Positions 17,040-26,029 of a DNA stretch of 50,823 nt are shown piece after piece; position 1 is the first letter of the stretch; each line of letters starts with the position of its first letter. The stretch is from Gemmatimonadota bacterium. GTDB taxonomy: Bacteria; Gemmatimonadota; Gemmatimonadetes; Gemmatimonadales; GWC2-71-9. Where the stretch lies: NCBI GenBank assembly GCA_016794805.1, contig JAEUJI010000323.1:1-50823 (forward strand). Direction: 5' to 3'. The notes below the pieces were generated by a model. It did not search any database. It was given only the letters and a program-made list of their open reading frames with translations, and was not told where the DNA came from. Made by a program: the position numbers and the translations under genes.

Positions 17040-19136
17040 TCACCCCTCGCAGCCGTCCGCCGGGCCCGCCACAAGCTCCGCCAGCCGCGCCTGCCAGTCC
17101 GCGGGATCCTCCGCCGGAAGCTGGCACGACGCGCCAACGCAGAGGAAGCCGCGGGTGACGCTCCCATCCCCGAGCATGCCGCGGATGGCGGGGGCAAGGG
17201 TGGCCCCGGCCCGGTCCGCCGCCCGCACCAGGCGGACGACCCGGCGCGGCAGAAAGGTGCGGCGCGCGGCCCGGTGCATCGTCTCGGCCCGCGCGGCGCT
17301 ATCCGGCTCCCCGCCTTCCACGATTACCAGGTGCGTCGCCGGGTGCACCGCCCAGTCCAGGGCGGCGAGCAGCGCCGATCCGAAGATGCCGAGGCCGCTG
17401 GCCGCCCCGGCGAACGCCCGGAGCAGCGCGTCACGGCGGGCATACCACTCCGGGCCCTGAGTGTGCTCCGCGAGCCGTGCGAGGCAGAGCGCCGCGATGC
17501 CGTTGGGCGATGGGGTCGGCGCATCCTGGATGGGCTTGGCGCGCGCGGGCAGCAGGCCCGGCCCCTCACGGCTGGCGGTGTCGAACAGCCCTCCCGCCAC
17601 CGGGTCGAGGTAGTCGGCCCAGACCCGCTCCATGATGCCCGCGCTCCACTCGAGCCAGGCGGGCTCGCCCGTCGCTTCGAAGGCCTCGATCGCCGCCAGG
17701 GCCACCTGGACCTGATCGTCCAGCAGGCCGCCAACACCCCCGGGCAGGTGGGCCAGCGCATGCGGGTCCCGCTGCTCCCGCCGGATCCGCTCGAGAGTGC
17801 GGAGCCCCTGTGCCGCTGCCCAGGGCTCCTCCAGCGCCACCGCGGCCGGGATCAGCGCCCCGGCCAGCATCCCGTTCCACGCCGTGTACCGGTTCCGGTC
17901 AATGAAGGGCGCGGTCCGGCCGGCTCGCGCGGCGCGGAGCCGGTCTTCGGCCAGGTGCAGCCGTCGGGCGGCCTCGGCCGGTGTGATGCCGAGCCGGGCG
18001 GCGATGGCCGGCAGCGGCTCGGTCACGTGCAGCACGTTTTTGCCAGGGTTGTGGTGCATCTCCCCGGCCGTGCCGATGTCGTACCAGGCCGCCGCGACCG
18101 CAAGCAGGTCCTCATCCCCGATGGCGTCCCGGGCTTCGTCGAGGGTCCAGGTGAAGTAATCGCCATCATCGTGCAGCCCCACGTCCGCGTCCTGGCTGGC
18201 GCCGAATCCCCCGGCCTCATCCGCCAGGACCTCCCGCAGCCAGCGGACGATGCCACGCCCGGTCACCGCGAACTCCGGATCCCCCAGCGCCAGGAAGCCA
18301 TCCACATAGGCCCGCAGCAGCTCGGCATTGTCGTAGGACATCTTCTCGAAGTGGGGCACCACCCAGCGGGCGTCCACCGAATAGCGATGGAATCCCCCCG
18401 CCAGGTGGTCGTGGATGCCACCCCGGAGCATCGCCGCGAGGGTGTGGGCCGCCATGTCCCGGGCGGCACCGCTCCCGGTGTCCCGCCAGCGGGTCAGCAG
18501 CAGGCGCACGGCGCCGGGGTGGGGGAACTTGGGCTGGGTGCCGAACCCGCCGTTGACCGGGTCGAAGAGCCGGGCCATCGCGGTCTCCGCCTCGGCCAGG
18601 TGAGATGCGGTGGGCTCGCCAGGCGCCGCCTCGTCGAGATGTTCCTCCAGTACCCGGCGCAGCGTGCCCGCCTGCTGGGCCACCCGGTCGCGCTGGGTCC
18701 GGTAGAGGTTGAGGATCTGGGTCAGCACCGCGCGGAAGCCGGGCCGGCCATACTTGCCGTCCGGCGGGAAGTAGGTCCCGCCGTAGAACACCTCGCCGTC
18801 CGGGGTCAGGAAGGCCGTCAGCGGCCACCCTCCCTGACCGGTGATGGCCTGCACCGCGCGCTGATAGCGCGTGTCCACGTCGGGCCGTTCGTCCCGGTCC
18901 ACCTTCACGCACACGAAGTTGTCGTTGAGGAGCTCGGCCAGGGCCGGGTCCTCGTACGACTCGCCATCCATCACGTGGCACCAGTGGCACCAGACCGCGC
19001 CGATGTCGAGCAGCACCGGCCGGTCCTCCGCCGCGGCGCGGGCGAACGCCTCCGCGCCCCACGGGAACCAGTGGATCGGCTGGTGGGCCGCGGACTGCAT
19101 GTAGTCGGAGGGGGACCCGCCGAGACGGTTGGTCAT
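17040..19136 (-). CDS. Thioredoxin-domain protein, DUF255 / YyaL-SSP411 family
   Basis: 698 aa, usual length for the family. The N-terminus is a thioredoxin-like domain with the hallmark [10 protein letters not shown] and VWCHWCHVM (Cys50-His-Trp-Cys53), followed by [20 protein letters not shown]. The remaining 500 residues form an (alpha/alpha)6 glycoside-hydrolase/epimerase-like barrel ([36 protein letters not shown]). No signal peptide, so cytoplasmic. The biochemical role of this widespread family is poorly known. Single-gene unit ending in a hairpin. Confidence 0.93.
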   Translation of the reverse strand: MTNRLGGSPSDYMQSAAHQPIHWFPWGAEAFARAAAEDRPVLLDIGAVWCHWCHVMDGESYEDPALAELLNDNFVCVKVDRDERPDVDTRYQRAVQAITGQGGWPLTAFLTPDGEVFYGGTYFPPDGKYGRPGFRAVLTQILNLYRTQRDRVAQQAGTLRRVLEEHLDEAAPGEPTASHLAEAETAMARLFDPVNGGFGTQPKFPHPGAVRLLLTRWRDTGSGAARDMAAHTLAAMLRGGIHDHLAGGFHRYSVDARWVVPHFEKMSYDNAELLRAYVDGFLALGDPEFAVTGRGIVRWLREVLADEAGGFGASQDADVGLHDDGDYFTWTLDEARDAIGDEDLLAVAAAWYDIGTAGEMHHNPGKNVLHVTEPLPAIAARLGITPAEAARRLHLAEDRLRAARAGRTAPFIDRNRYTAWNGMLAGALIPAAVALEEPWAAAQGLRTLERIRREQRDPHALAHLPGGVGGLLDDQVQVALAAIEAFEATGEPAWLEWSAGIMERVWADYLDPVAGGLFDTASREGPGLLPARAKPIQDAPTPSPNGIAALCLARLAEHTQGPEWYARRDALLRAFAGAASGLGIFGSALLAALDWAVHPATHLVIVEGGEPDSAARAETMHRAARRTFLPRRVVRLVRAADRAGATLAPAIRGMLGDGSVTRGFLCVGASCQLPAEDPADWQARLAELVAGPADGCEG

Positions 19137-19293
19137 GCAGGCAAGGTAGGCGAGCGCCAGCGCATCCGCGCGGCGGGTCGTTCCGGTCCGCGGGGGCCCG
19201 TCGGGTTCCCAGCGTCGGGTCGAAACCCCGCCCCGGCGTCTCCCCGTAGGTCGGTCACCCCGCCTGCACTACCCCGGACCATGGAGGACAGTC

Positions 19294-19812
19294 ATGCCAC
19301 GCGTTCCACGTTGGGTCGTATTCGCCGGTGTCGCCGTCCTCGCGCCGCTCGCCGTCGAGGCGCAGGGCGCAACTCCACCGACCGGCTGCACCGCTGCCGA
19401 GCATCGCCAGTTCGACTTCTGGCTGGGGCGCTGGGATGTGACCGTGTCCGGACAGGCCGCCGGCACCAACGAGATCACGCTGGAGGAGGATGGCTGCGTG
19501 CTGCACGAGCACTGGGTTGGCTCGAAGGGCGGGACCGGGCAGAGCTTCAACTGGTACGACCGGGCAGCCGGGCGCTGGCACCAGGTGTGGGTGGACAACC
19601 AGGGCACCGGGCTGCAGCTCGCGGGGACGTACGCCGATGGCAGGCTTACCCTGACGGGAACCGCGCCGGGCCCCGGCGGTGTGCCCCAGCCGCAGCGGCT
19701 CACCTTCTTCAAGAATCCGGACGGCACGGTGCGCCAGCTCTGGGAATCCTCGGCCGACGGCGGGGCCACCTGGCAGGCGGTGTTCGACGGGCTGTATCGC
19801 AGGAAATCGTGA
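19294..19812 (+). CDS. Secreted lipocalin-like conserved protein
   Basis: 172 aa with a cleavable signal peptide (VEAQG). The mature part begins EHRQFDFWLGRWDV, the pattern of a family of small beta-barrel proteins (DUF1579-like) in which FDFWxGxW starts the first strand. It continues with HEHWVGSKGGTGQSFNWYD and WHQVWVDNQG. GGAGGA lies 8 nt upstream of the ATG. Predicted periplasmic, possibly binding a small hydrophobic ligand. Function unknown. Divergent from DUF255 and convergent with tryptophanase. Confidence 0.75.
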   Translation: MPRVPRWVVFAGVAVLAPLAVEAQGATPPTGCTAAEHRQFDFWLGRWDVTVSGQAAGTNEITLEEDGCVLHEHWVGSKGGTGQSFNWYDRAAGRWHQVWVDNQGTGLQLAGTYADGRLTLTGTAPGPGGVPQPQRLTFFKNPDGTVRQLWESSADGGATWQAVFDGLYRRKS

Positions 19813-19830
19813 GGCGCCGCCGCCTCCGGC

Positions 19831-21207
19831 TCACTCCAGCGGCGCGAAGCGCGCGGTGAAGTGCCGCAGGTATGGTGCCTGCTCCACGAAACGGTAGCCC
19901 CGTACGGCCGCGCGCCGGGCGTGGACATTGAGGATCGCCTCGACCACGTAGTCGATGTGGCTCTGGGTGTACACCCGGCGCGGGATCGCCAGCCGGACCA
20001 GTTCCATGGACGCGGTGGACTCGGCGCCGGTCGCCGGATCCCGCCGCCCGAACATCACCGTCCCGATCTCGACCGCCCGGATGCCGGCCTCCCGGTAGAG
20101 TTCCACCACCAGCGCCTGGCCCGGCAGTTCCGCCGGCGGAATGTGGGGGAAGAGCGCCGCGGCGTCGATGTAGACGGCGTGCCCTCCCGGCGGCTGGACG
20201 ATCGGCACGCCCTGCTCCGCGATGTGCCGGCCGAGATACGTCGTGGAGGTGATCCGGTAGAGCAGGTAGTCCTCGGCCAGCGCCTCGTGCAGCCCCACCG
20301 CGATCGCCTCGAGGTCGCGTCCCGCCAGTCCGCCGTAGGTGGGGAAGCCCTCGGTGAGGATCAGCAGGTTCCGCTCCTGCTGGGCTACTCCGGCGTCATT
20401 GCTCGCGATGAACCCGCCGATGTTGGCCAGCCCATCCTTCTTGGCGGACATGGTGGCGCCGTCGGCGTGGGAAAACATCTCCCGCGCGATCTCCAGCGGG
20501 GCGCGCGCAGCGTAGCCCGGTTCCCGCAGCTTGATGAAGTAGGCGTTCTCCGCGAAGCGGCAGGCGTCAATGTAGAGCGGAATGCCGTGGGCCCGGCACA
20601 GCGCGGACACTTCCCGGATGTTGGCCATCGACACCGGCTGCCCGCCGCCGGAGTTGTTGGTGACGGTGAGCATGCAGAGCGGAATCCGCTCCCGCCCGAC
20701 CTCCGCGATCAGCCGGGCCAGCGCCCCCACGTCCATGTTGCCCTTGAACGGGTGCACCGCCTGCGGCTGGCGCCCCTCCGGAATGACCAGGTCCACCGCG
20801 CGGGCGCCGGTGAACTCCACGTTGGCGCGCGTGGTGTCGAAGTGCGTGTTGCTTGGCACCACGTCCTCCGCCTTGCACATGACGGAGAACAGGATCCGCT
20901 CGGCGGCCCGCCCCTGGTGCGTGGGGAACACGTACTTGAAGCCGAAGATGTCCTGGATGGCCCGCTCGAACCGGTAGAAGGACGGACTCCCGGCATAGGA
21001 CTCATCCCCCCGCATCATCGCGGCCCACTGTTCGCTCGACATGGCCGAGGTCCCGCTGTCCGTCAGCAGGTCGATCAGCACGTCCTCGGAGTGCAGCTGG
21101 AACACGTTGTAGGCCGCCTGCCGCAGGCGCTGCTCGCGTTCGTCCCGGGTGGTCATCCGGATCGGTTCCACCGACTTGATCCGGAACGGCTCGATGATGG
21201 TCTGCAT
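19831..21207 (-). CDS. tnaA: Tryptophanase (tryptophan indole-lyase)
   Basis: 458 aa PLP enzyme of the beta-eliminating lyase family, with ATG at 21207 (MQTIIEPFRIKSVEPI). The PLP lysine is Lys257 in MSAKKDG; TDSGT and EGFPTYGGLAGRD are conserved. Overall the chain resembles tyrosine phenol-lyase (SVEPIRMTTRDER, NIGGF), but discriminating positions are tryptophanase-like: Asp124 (Thr in TPL), Ile381 (Arg in TPL) and His449 in LRHFTARF (Phe in TPL). Expected reaction: L-tryptophan to indole, pyruvate and ammonia. No tnaC-like leader peptide is visible upstream. Divergent from a BaiN-like flavoprotein. Specificity is inferred from recalled family alignments. Confidence 0.88.
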   Translation of the reverse strand: MQTIIEPFRIKSVEPIRMTTRDEREQRLRQAAYNVFQLHSEDVLIDLLTDSGTSAMSSEQWAAMMRGDESYAGSPSFYRFERAIQDIFGFKYVFPTHQGRAAERILFSVMCKAEDVVPSNTHFDTTRANVEFTGARAVDLVIPEGRQPQAVHPFKGNMDVGALARLIAEVGRERIPLCMLTVTNNSGGGQPVSMANIREVSALCRAHGIPLYIDACRFAENAYFIKLREPGYAARAPLEIAREMFSHADGATMSAKKDGLANIGGFIASNDAGVAQQERNLLILTEGFPTYGGLAGRDLEAIAVGLHEALAEDYLLYRITSTTYLGRHIAEQGVPIVQPPGGHAVYIDAAALFPHIPPAELPGQALVVELYREAGIRAVEIGTVMFGRRDPATGAESTASMELVRLAIPRRVYTQSHIDYVVEAILNVHARRAAVRGYRFVEQAPYLRHFTARFAPLE

Positions 21208-21247
21208 GATGACTCGTGCGCGCGTGGGAGGAAGGCCAGGGGGCTGA

Positions 21248-21280
21248 AATATGGAGTGTCGCCCCCGACTCCGGCATATT
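21248..21280. promoter_or_regulatory. AT-rich dyad in the tnaA / flavoprotein divergent promoter region
   Basis: The 112-nt divergent gap contains AATATG (21248-21253) and CATATT (21275-21280) as an inverted repeat, with inner GAGT/ACTC and TCG/CGA matches. Both outer arms read CATATT toward their gene and lie about 34-40 nt from each start codon, so each could serve as a -10 element. Otherwise it is a shared operator. Inference. Confidence 0.4.
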
Positions 21281-21319
21281 CCGCCTCCGTGATCCCCCGA
21301 TCCGAGCCCCGGACCCGCC

Positions 21320-22555
21320 ATGACGGCTGAAGCCGACCCGCGCGCCATCGTCGTGGTCGGTGCCGGCGCTGCCGGCCTCATGGCCGCGGCGCACGCCGCG
21401 CCCTCCGGCCGCCCCGTGGTGCTGGTAGAGGGGACGCCGGACGGGGGGCGGAAGGTCCTCATCAGCGGCGGCGGGCGCTGCAACATCCTGCCCTCCCACC
21501 TCGAGCCGGCGCGCTTCGTGTCGGAGTCGCCACCGCACCTGGTGCGGCGGCTGCTCGCCGCCTGGCCACTCCGGGACCAGCGGCAGTACTTCGAGCTGGA
21601 CCTGGCCATCCGCCTGGTGCGGGAACCGGAAACCGGCAAGCTCTTTCCAGCCTCGAACCGGGCCCGGGAGGTACGGGACCGGCTGGTCACCGCCGCGCGG
21701 GAGCGGGGCGTCCAATGTCGCTTCGGCCGTCGGGTGCTGGGGGTGACGGGTGGGGAGGGCCGCTGGGAGGTTCGGCTCGATGGCGGTGAGGTGATCGCGG
21801 CGCGGGCGGTGGTGATCACCACCGGCGGCCTCTCGGTTCCGGCCACCGGCAGCGACGGCTTCGGATTGAACCTCGCACGGGAGCTGGGACACCGGGTGGA
21901 ACCCACCTACCCGGCGCTGACGCCGCTCCTGGCCGGCACAGCCCCTCACGTGGCACTGGCCGGCGTCACGGTCACCGCGATCCTCGAGGCCCGGGGCGGG
22001 GGCCTCACCGCCACGGCTCGGGATGGATTCCTCTTCACCCACCGCGGCTACAGCGGCCCGGCGGTGCTCGACGTCTCCCATGTTGTGACCCGGCATCGGG
22101 ACGGCCCCGATCGGGCCCGGATCCGGGTGCAGTGGTGCGGCGTGGACGCCGCCGCGTGGGAGGCGCGCCTCACCACCCGTTCTCCCCAGCAGGTGGCGAC
22201 GGTCCTGCGGGAGGAACTTCCTGCCCGCCTCGTGGAGCGGCTGCTGCTCGAGAGTGGAGTGCCGGCCGATACCCAGCTTGCGCAGCTGCCCCGCGAAGCC
22301 CGGCGGGCGCTGGTCGAGCGACTCTGCCGGTACGAACTACCCTGGACCTCGGATGAAGGGTACAAGAAGGCAGAGGTCACCGGCGGCGGAGTGGCGCTGG
22401 GGGAGGTGGAGCCGGCCACGCTGGAGAGCCGTCGGGCGCCGGGGATCTACTTCGCCGGTGAGGTGCTGGATGCCTTCGGGCCGATCGGGGGGTACAACTT
22501 TGCCTGGGCCTGGGTGACGGGCCGGTCCGCGGGGCTGGCCGCCGCCAGGAAATGA
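21320..22555 (+). CDS. BaiN/YhiN-family NAD(P)/FAD-dependent oxidoreductase (HI0933-like)
   Basis: 411 aa. Rossmann dinucleotide motif VVGAGAAGLMAA (12-23), followed by the family-specific GGRKVLISGGGRCN, ITTGGLSVPATGSDG and the C-terminal FAD-contact GIYFAGEVLDAFGPIGGYN. The family includes YhiN and BaiN, flavoproteins of mostly unknown physiological substrate (BaiN acts in bile-acid dehydroxylation). Cytoplasmic. Divergent from tryptophanase. The shared intergenic dyad hints at co-regulation but no pathway link is evident. Confidence 0.92.
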   Translation: MTAEADPRAIVVVGAGAAGLMAAAHAAPSGRPVVLVEGTPDGGRKVLISGGGRCNILPSHLEPARFVSESPPHLVRRLLAAWPLRDQRQYFELDLAIRLVREPETGKLFPASNRAREVRDRLVTAARERGVQCRFGRRVLGVTGGEGRWEVRLDGGEVIAARAVVITTGGLSVPATGSDGFGLNLARELGHRVEPTYPALTPLLAGTAPHVALAGVTVTAILEARGGGLTATARDGFLFTHRGYSGPAVLDVSHVVTRHRDGPDRARIRVQWCGVDAAAWEARLTTRSPQQVATVLREELPARLVERLLLESGVPADTQLAQLPREARRALVERLCRYELPWTSDEGYKKAEVTGGGVALGEVEPATLESRRAPGIYFAGEVLDAFGPIGGYNFAWAWVTGRSAGLAAARK

Positions 22556-22585
22556 CGCGGGGCGGACCGGATGGCCCGCCCCGCG
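22556..22585. terminator. Bidirectional hairpin between convergent genes
   Basis: Perfect 10-bp inverted repeat CGCGGGGCGG / CCGCCCCGCG (22556-22565 and 22576-22585), loop of 10 nt. It starts right after the flavoprotein stop and 30 nt from the stop of the convergent barrel gene. No T-tract. Confidence 0.6.
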
Positions 22586-22615
22586 CCGGAGCGACTACGG
22601 GAGGTTCCGCCCGGC

Positions 22616-23158
22616 TTACTTGAAGCCGAACGACACGCCGACCGTCAGCGGAATGAAGGTGGTGCTGCTGCCGCTGGTGGACACCGAGAGGTACCGGCTT
22701 TCGACGAAGATGTTCGCATCGCTGCCCGCCTTGAACTTCAGGCCGGCGCCGCCGCCGAACGCGACCTTGGACTCGCTGATGCTCCCGCCGCCGCCCTCAG
22801 CCTTGACCTGGAAGTACCCCACGCCACCCAGGATGTACGGCTTGAGCCCGCTGCCGGTCTTGATGTCGTAGGTCACGCTGCCCATGCCGCCGGCGAGCTT
22901 GAACTTCGCGTCGACATTCGCGTCGACCTTGTTCTGTCCGTAGAAGAACTCGCCGCGGAACCCGAGCCCCGACGGAAGCCCATAGCCCAGGTGGGCCGTG
23001 CCGTGCCAGCCGAGCTTGGCCGCGTCGCCAAAATCGCCCAGCGGCACCGTGAGTCCACCGCCCACGCCGGCGCTCACCTTGGACTGGGCGCTCAGTGAGC
23101 TGGTGGCTGCCTGCGCGGCAAGGGCGACGGCGAACAGGGAAAGCACAAGGCGCTTCAT
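22616..23158 (-). CDS. Outer membrane beta-barrel protein (OmpA/OprF-like, 8-strand type)
   Basis: 180 aa with a signal peptide (cleaved near LSAQS). The mature chain alternates glycine/aromatic strands (SAGVGGGLTVPLGDFGD at the start), and the final strand ends VGVSFGFK, close to the aromatic barrel-assembly signal. Size fits a small eight-stranded barrel. It is a tandem paralogue of the next gene upstream (same length, same first strand xGLGGGxTVPL and GYG/GDFGD turn). Preceded by AGAGGAGCAGG. Function unknown; probably surface-exposed or structural. Confidence 0.8.
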   Translation of the reverse strand: MKRLVLSLFAVALAAQAATSSLSAQSKVSAGVGGGLTVPLGDFGDAAKLGWHGTAHLGYGLPSGLGFRGEFFYGQNKVDANVDAKFKLAGGMGSVTYDIKTGSGLKPYILGGVGYFQVKAEGGGGSISESKVAFGGGAGLKFKAGSDANIFVESRYLSVSTSGSSTTFIPLTVGVSFGFK

Positions 23159-23237
23159 GGTCCTGCTCCTCTGTGGAATTCACCCGCACGTTCAGCCACC
23201 ACGGCTGGCGGTCAGGTCGGTGGAATCTAGCCTACTG

Positions 23238-23780
23238 TCAGAATCCGCCGAAAGTTACGCCCGCCATGACCGGCGCAAACTGCGGTTTCTGACCATCGGT
23301 GTAGACATTGACGTATCGGGCCTCCGCGTATAATGCGACCGCCCGGCCCCCGAAGGAGAATCCCGCGCCCGCGTTGATCGCGGGATTGGTGTCGCTCACG
23401 TCCCCGAAGTTGGGGCTCGAGGTCGTGGTCTTGAGGTACCCGCCACCCCCGAAGACATAGAACCGGTTGGGCGAGCGCCTGGCCCCGAACTGGAACACCA
23501 GGCTGGCGAGCCCGCCGGCCTGGGTCTGGCGTCCCGAGATCGCCGAGAGGCTGTTGCGGGCGTACAGCCCGTCGAGCCGCAGGCCGAGGGAGGCGCTCGC
23601 CGCCGGGAAGAACGAGAGGCTGGCGTTGCCCATCCAGCCCCGATCCACGACATCGCCATAGCCACGAAGGGGAACGGTGACGCCGCCACCGAGGCCGAGG
23701 CGGATATCACCCTGGGCGTGGGCGGTGGTGGGCAGCAGCAGCAGGAACAGGAGGGCAGCCCGGGGGAAGCGGGGGCGCAT
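23238..23780 (-). CDS. Outer membrane beta-barrel protein, paralogue of the neighbour
   Basis: 180 aa from the ATG at 23780 (MRPRFPRAALLF), giving a normal signal peptide cleaved at AHAQG; the longer frame to 23813 adds a non-signal extension. The first strand LGLGGGVTVPLRGYGD and C-terminal VMAGVTFGGF show the same small-barrel architecture as 22616-23158, and the two lie 79 nt apart on the same strand. Sequence between matching strands has diverged strongly, so this is an old duplication. Function unknown. Confidence 0.8.
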   Translation of the reverse strand: MRPRFPRAALLFLLLLPTTAHAQGDIRLGLGGGVTVPLRGYGDVVDRGWMGNASLSFFPAASASLGLRLDGLYARNSLSAISGRQTQAGGLASLVFQFGARRSPNRFYVFGGGGYLKTTTSSPNFGDVSDTNPAINAGAGFSFGGRAVALYAEARYVNVYTDGQKPQFAPVMAGVTFGGF

Positions 23781-23880
23781 GGTACACCTCGGTAGAGGAG
23801 TCGAGGATACCACGGTGCCGGGACGGGAGGAGTGCCGCCGTAACCGGAGTCACAATGCGGCGTGGATCACCAGCGGCGGA

Positions 23881-24915
23881 CTACTGGACCCGTTGCACCA
23901 GGCGCTTGAGAGAGTCCACTGGGGCTTGGGCCACCACCGAGATGCGGTATCCCTCCTCATCCAGCCAGGTCGCAACGCTCACACCGGTGGATGAGGTGCC
24001 GTAGGCGGTCTCGCCATTCTCGAGCGCCGGATCATCAATGGGCCGGAAGCCGGAAGAATCGGCGGGGATGAGCTGCTGGTCCACCAGGATCCGCCCGCCA
24101 TCCGGCGCCCGGTACACCACGCGCACCACGTCGAGCCCCCGCTGGGCCCCGGGGACGGCGGAGGCCGGCCCAATCTCCACGTGGTCCGGCTCGAGTCCAT
24201 TGAGCAGGCGCAGGCGCCCGCCCAGCCGGAGGCTCGCCTCGCCGCTGCCAACGGCGCGGAACCGGGGGGAGACCGGAATGGAGGCGCTGGAGGTGGCGGC
24301 CGGATTCGGCGTGGTCGCGGGGGTGGGCGCAGGCGCGCTCGGCCGCGTCGAGGTGTTCGGCGCGGTCCGGGCGCCGGCCGGGGGGTTGACCCGGACGGGG
24401 TCGGGTCGCGGGCTGGCATTGCGCGCCGCCTGCGCGTCGGACGCGGGAGGCGGCGCCGCCGAAGGACCGGTGGCTGGCACGGGTGCGGTGGTCGCGCCGG
24501 CCGCAATGCCATCGCGTCGCTGCGGTGCCGGGGGGGCGCCCCGACCTTCCCGCGACGCGACGGCCATGCCCTCGTTGGGCTGGCGGAGGCGGCTCGCCCC
24601 ATAGCCCACCACCAGCGCCAGGATCACTGCCGCTACCCAGAGGAGCGTGGTGATGTCCGGGGCCCAGTTGCGTTCCTGGACGTCATCGGTGGGAAGGAGC
24701 ACCAGCCCCCCGGGCGTCACGGTCGCGGCCGGGCCGGCCTCGTGCGCCAGGTCAGGGAAGTGCTCATCGACTTCGCGGTAGTTGTCGCGCCACTCCTCCA
24801 GCCGCCGGGCGCAGGCGCGACAGGACTCGGCGTGGCGCTTGATCCGCGTCACCTCGCCGCCGCTGGCGCTCCCGTCAATCAGCTTTTCTAGCAGCCGGTC
24901 GTTCAAGTGGAACAT
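23881..24915 (-). CDS. Zinc-finger anti-sigma-like membrane protein, second copy
   Basis: 344 aa from the ATG at 24915 (MFHLNDRLLEKLIDG). The N-terminal cytoplasmic domain carries HAESCRAC, the H-x3-C-x2-C zinc anti-sigma signature (residues about 29-36). One TM segment follows near 92-108 (TTLLWVAAVILALVVGYG), then a long Pro/Ala/Thr-rich periplasmic linker. The C-terminal domain of about 110 residues (LGGRLRLLNGLEPDHVEIGP ... DSLKRLVQRVQ) is shared with the preceding gene 24953-26029. It lies 37 nt after that gene, so this operon has one sigma factor but two anti-sigma-like proteins. It may sense a different signal or regulate in series. Confidence 0.8.
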   Translation of the reverse strand: MFHLNDRLLEKLIDGSASGGEVTRIKRHAESCRACARRLEEWRDNYREVDEHFPDLAHEAGPAATVTPGGLVLLPTDDVQERNWAPDITTLLWVAAVILALVVGYGASRLRQPNEGMAVASREGRGAPPAPQRRDGIAAGATTAPVPATGPSAAPPPASDAQAARNASPRPDPVRVNPPAGARTAPNTSTRPSAPAPTPATTPNPAATSSASIPVSPRFRAVGSGEASLRLGGRLRLLNGLEPDHVEIGPASAVPGAQRGLDVVRVVYRAPDGGRILVDQQLIPADSSGFRPIDDPALENGETAYGTSSTGVSVATWLDEEGYRISVVAQAPVDSLKRLVQRVQ

Positions 24916-24952
24916 GCCGAACAATCTACCTTCCAGGTCCAGCCGACGCAGG

Positions 24953-26029
24953 TTACCGGACGCGCTGCAGCAATCCCCGCAGCGAATCGGTGGGCAGAAA
25001 ACCCGTAAGCGCAAGTCGGAAGCCGTGTTGATCCAGCCACCGTACGCTCTGCATACCCTGGGCCGGGACCGTCAGGACGGTGTCACCCGGGAGCAGGGCT
25101 GCCGCCCCCACCCCGGCCGCTGAGCGCTCCTCAGCCTGGGTACGCTGCTGATCCAGCCACAACTCCCGGCCCGGCGGATCTTCGTACACCACACGCACCA
25201 CGGGGATGCCCGGTTCCGCTCCGGGGACGATGGACCCCGGGCCGGTGAGCACCCGCTCCGGCTTGAGTCCATCCAACAGACGGATGGTCCCCCCGAGGAT
25301 TCTCACCGCCCGCTCCATGGTGACGGGCTGGAACCCCATGTCGGTCAATCGGTTACCAGACTTTGCGGAGCTCGCCGACTGGTCCGCCGCTGCCAGTGTC
25401 CCGATGGGTGGTGCCGCCACGACGGTCGGTGCCGGGGAAGGGTCGGGAGTCGGCGTCCGGGCTCGGAGGTCTGCCATCTCTTCGCGAGTGGCGTCGGGGG
25501 CCTGAAGCGTCCGCTCCCCGTCGCGCCGCGGCGCCGCTTCCAGGGTGTTCTGCCGGGCAAGCTCAGCCGGAGGCCCTGCGGCGGGGGCGGTCGTGGGTGC
25601 CGCAGGGGCAATGAGCCCGGTCGTGGCAGCCGCGCCCGAGTCGAGGCCAGCGGGCGTGGCGCCGCCGGGCTCCTTGCTGCTGGCGACGTCAGTCGGGATG
25701 GCCTGTCGGTCCATCCCACGCACCAGGTATCCGAGGCCCAGGGCGGCCACCAGGGTGGCGGCCCATCCGAGCGTCCGCCACGGCAAGGGGCGACGGGTGG
25801 CCACGGCGCCCGCGCCCCTGGGCTGCACCGATGGAAGCGGCGCCGGCTGCCGCGGCAGCTCGATGCCCGTGACCAGGGCATCCGCCTCCACGGAATACGC
25901 CCTGATCTCGTCATACAGGCCGCGACAGTCGGCACAGGCGGCGAGGTGGGCCTCGGCCTCCCGACGGGCGCTGGCGGTGAGTTCCCCGTCCAGCAGGCTG
26001 GTCAGCTGTCCTTCATCAAGATGCGACAT
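24953..26029 (-). CDS. Zinc-finger anti-sigma factor, membrane-anchored
   Basis: 358 aa. The start at 26029 (MSHLDEGQLTSLLDGELTAS) overlaps the sigma gene by 14 nt. The zinc anti-sigma motif AHLAACADC (H-x3-C-x2-C) is at about 28-36. A single TM lies near 88-103 (WAATLVAALGLGYLV). The periplasmic part is a low-complexity Ala/Pro/Thr linker and then a C-terminal domain (RILGGTIRLLDGLKPERVLT ... DSLRGLLQRVR) that is homologous to the end of 23881-24915. It should bind the ECF factor encoded just upstream and release it on an envelope signal sensed by the C-terminal domain (inference). Confidence 0.85.
   Translation of the reverse strand: MSHLDEGQLTSLLDGELTASARREAEAHLAACADCRGLYDEIRAYSVEADALVTGIELPRQPAPLPSVQPRGAGAVATRRPLPWRTLGWAATLVAALGLGYLVRGMDRQAIPTDVASSKEPGGATPAGLDSGAAATTGLIAPAAPTTAPAAGPPAELARQNTLEAAPRRDGERTLQAPDATREEMADLRARTPTPDPSPAPTVVAAPPIGTLAAADQSASSAKSGNRLTDMGFQPVTMERAVRILGGTIRLLDGLKPERVLTGPGSIVPGAEPGIPVVRVVYEDPPGRELWLDQQRTQAEERSAAGVGAAALLPGDTVLTVPAQGMQSVRWLDQHGFRLALTGFLPTDSLRGLLQRVR

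Noticed and set aside
17274-19859. An 861-codon open frame antisense to the DUF255 gene
   Set aside because: Shadow frame with no recognisable domain or signal; the minus strand has a full DUF255 protein.
19831-21906. The tryptophanase frame extends 233 codons further upstream to 21906
   Set aside because: The extension overlaps the flavoprotein gene on the other strand and lacks any domain; the enzyme starts naturally at 21207.
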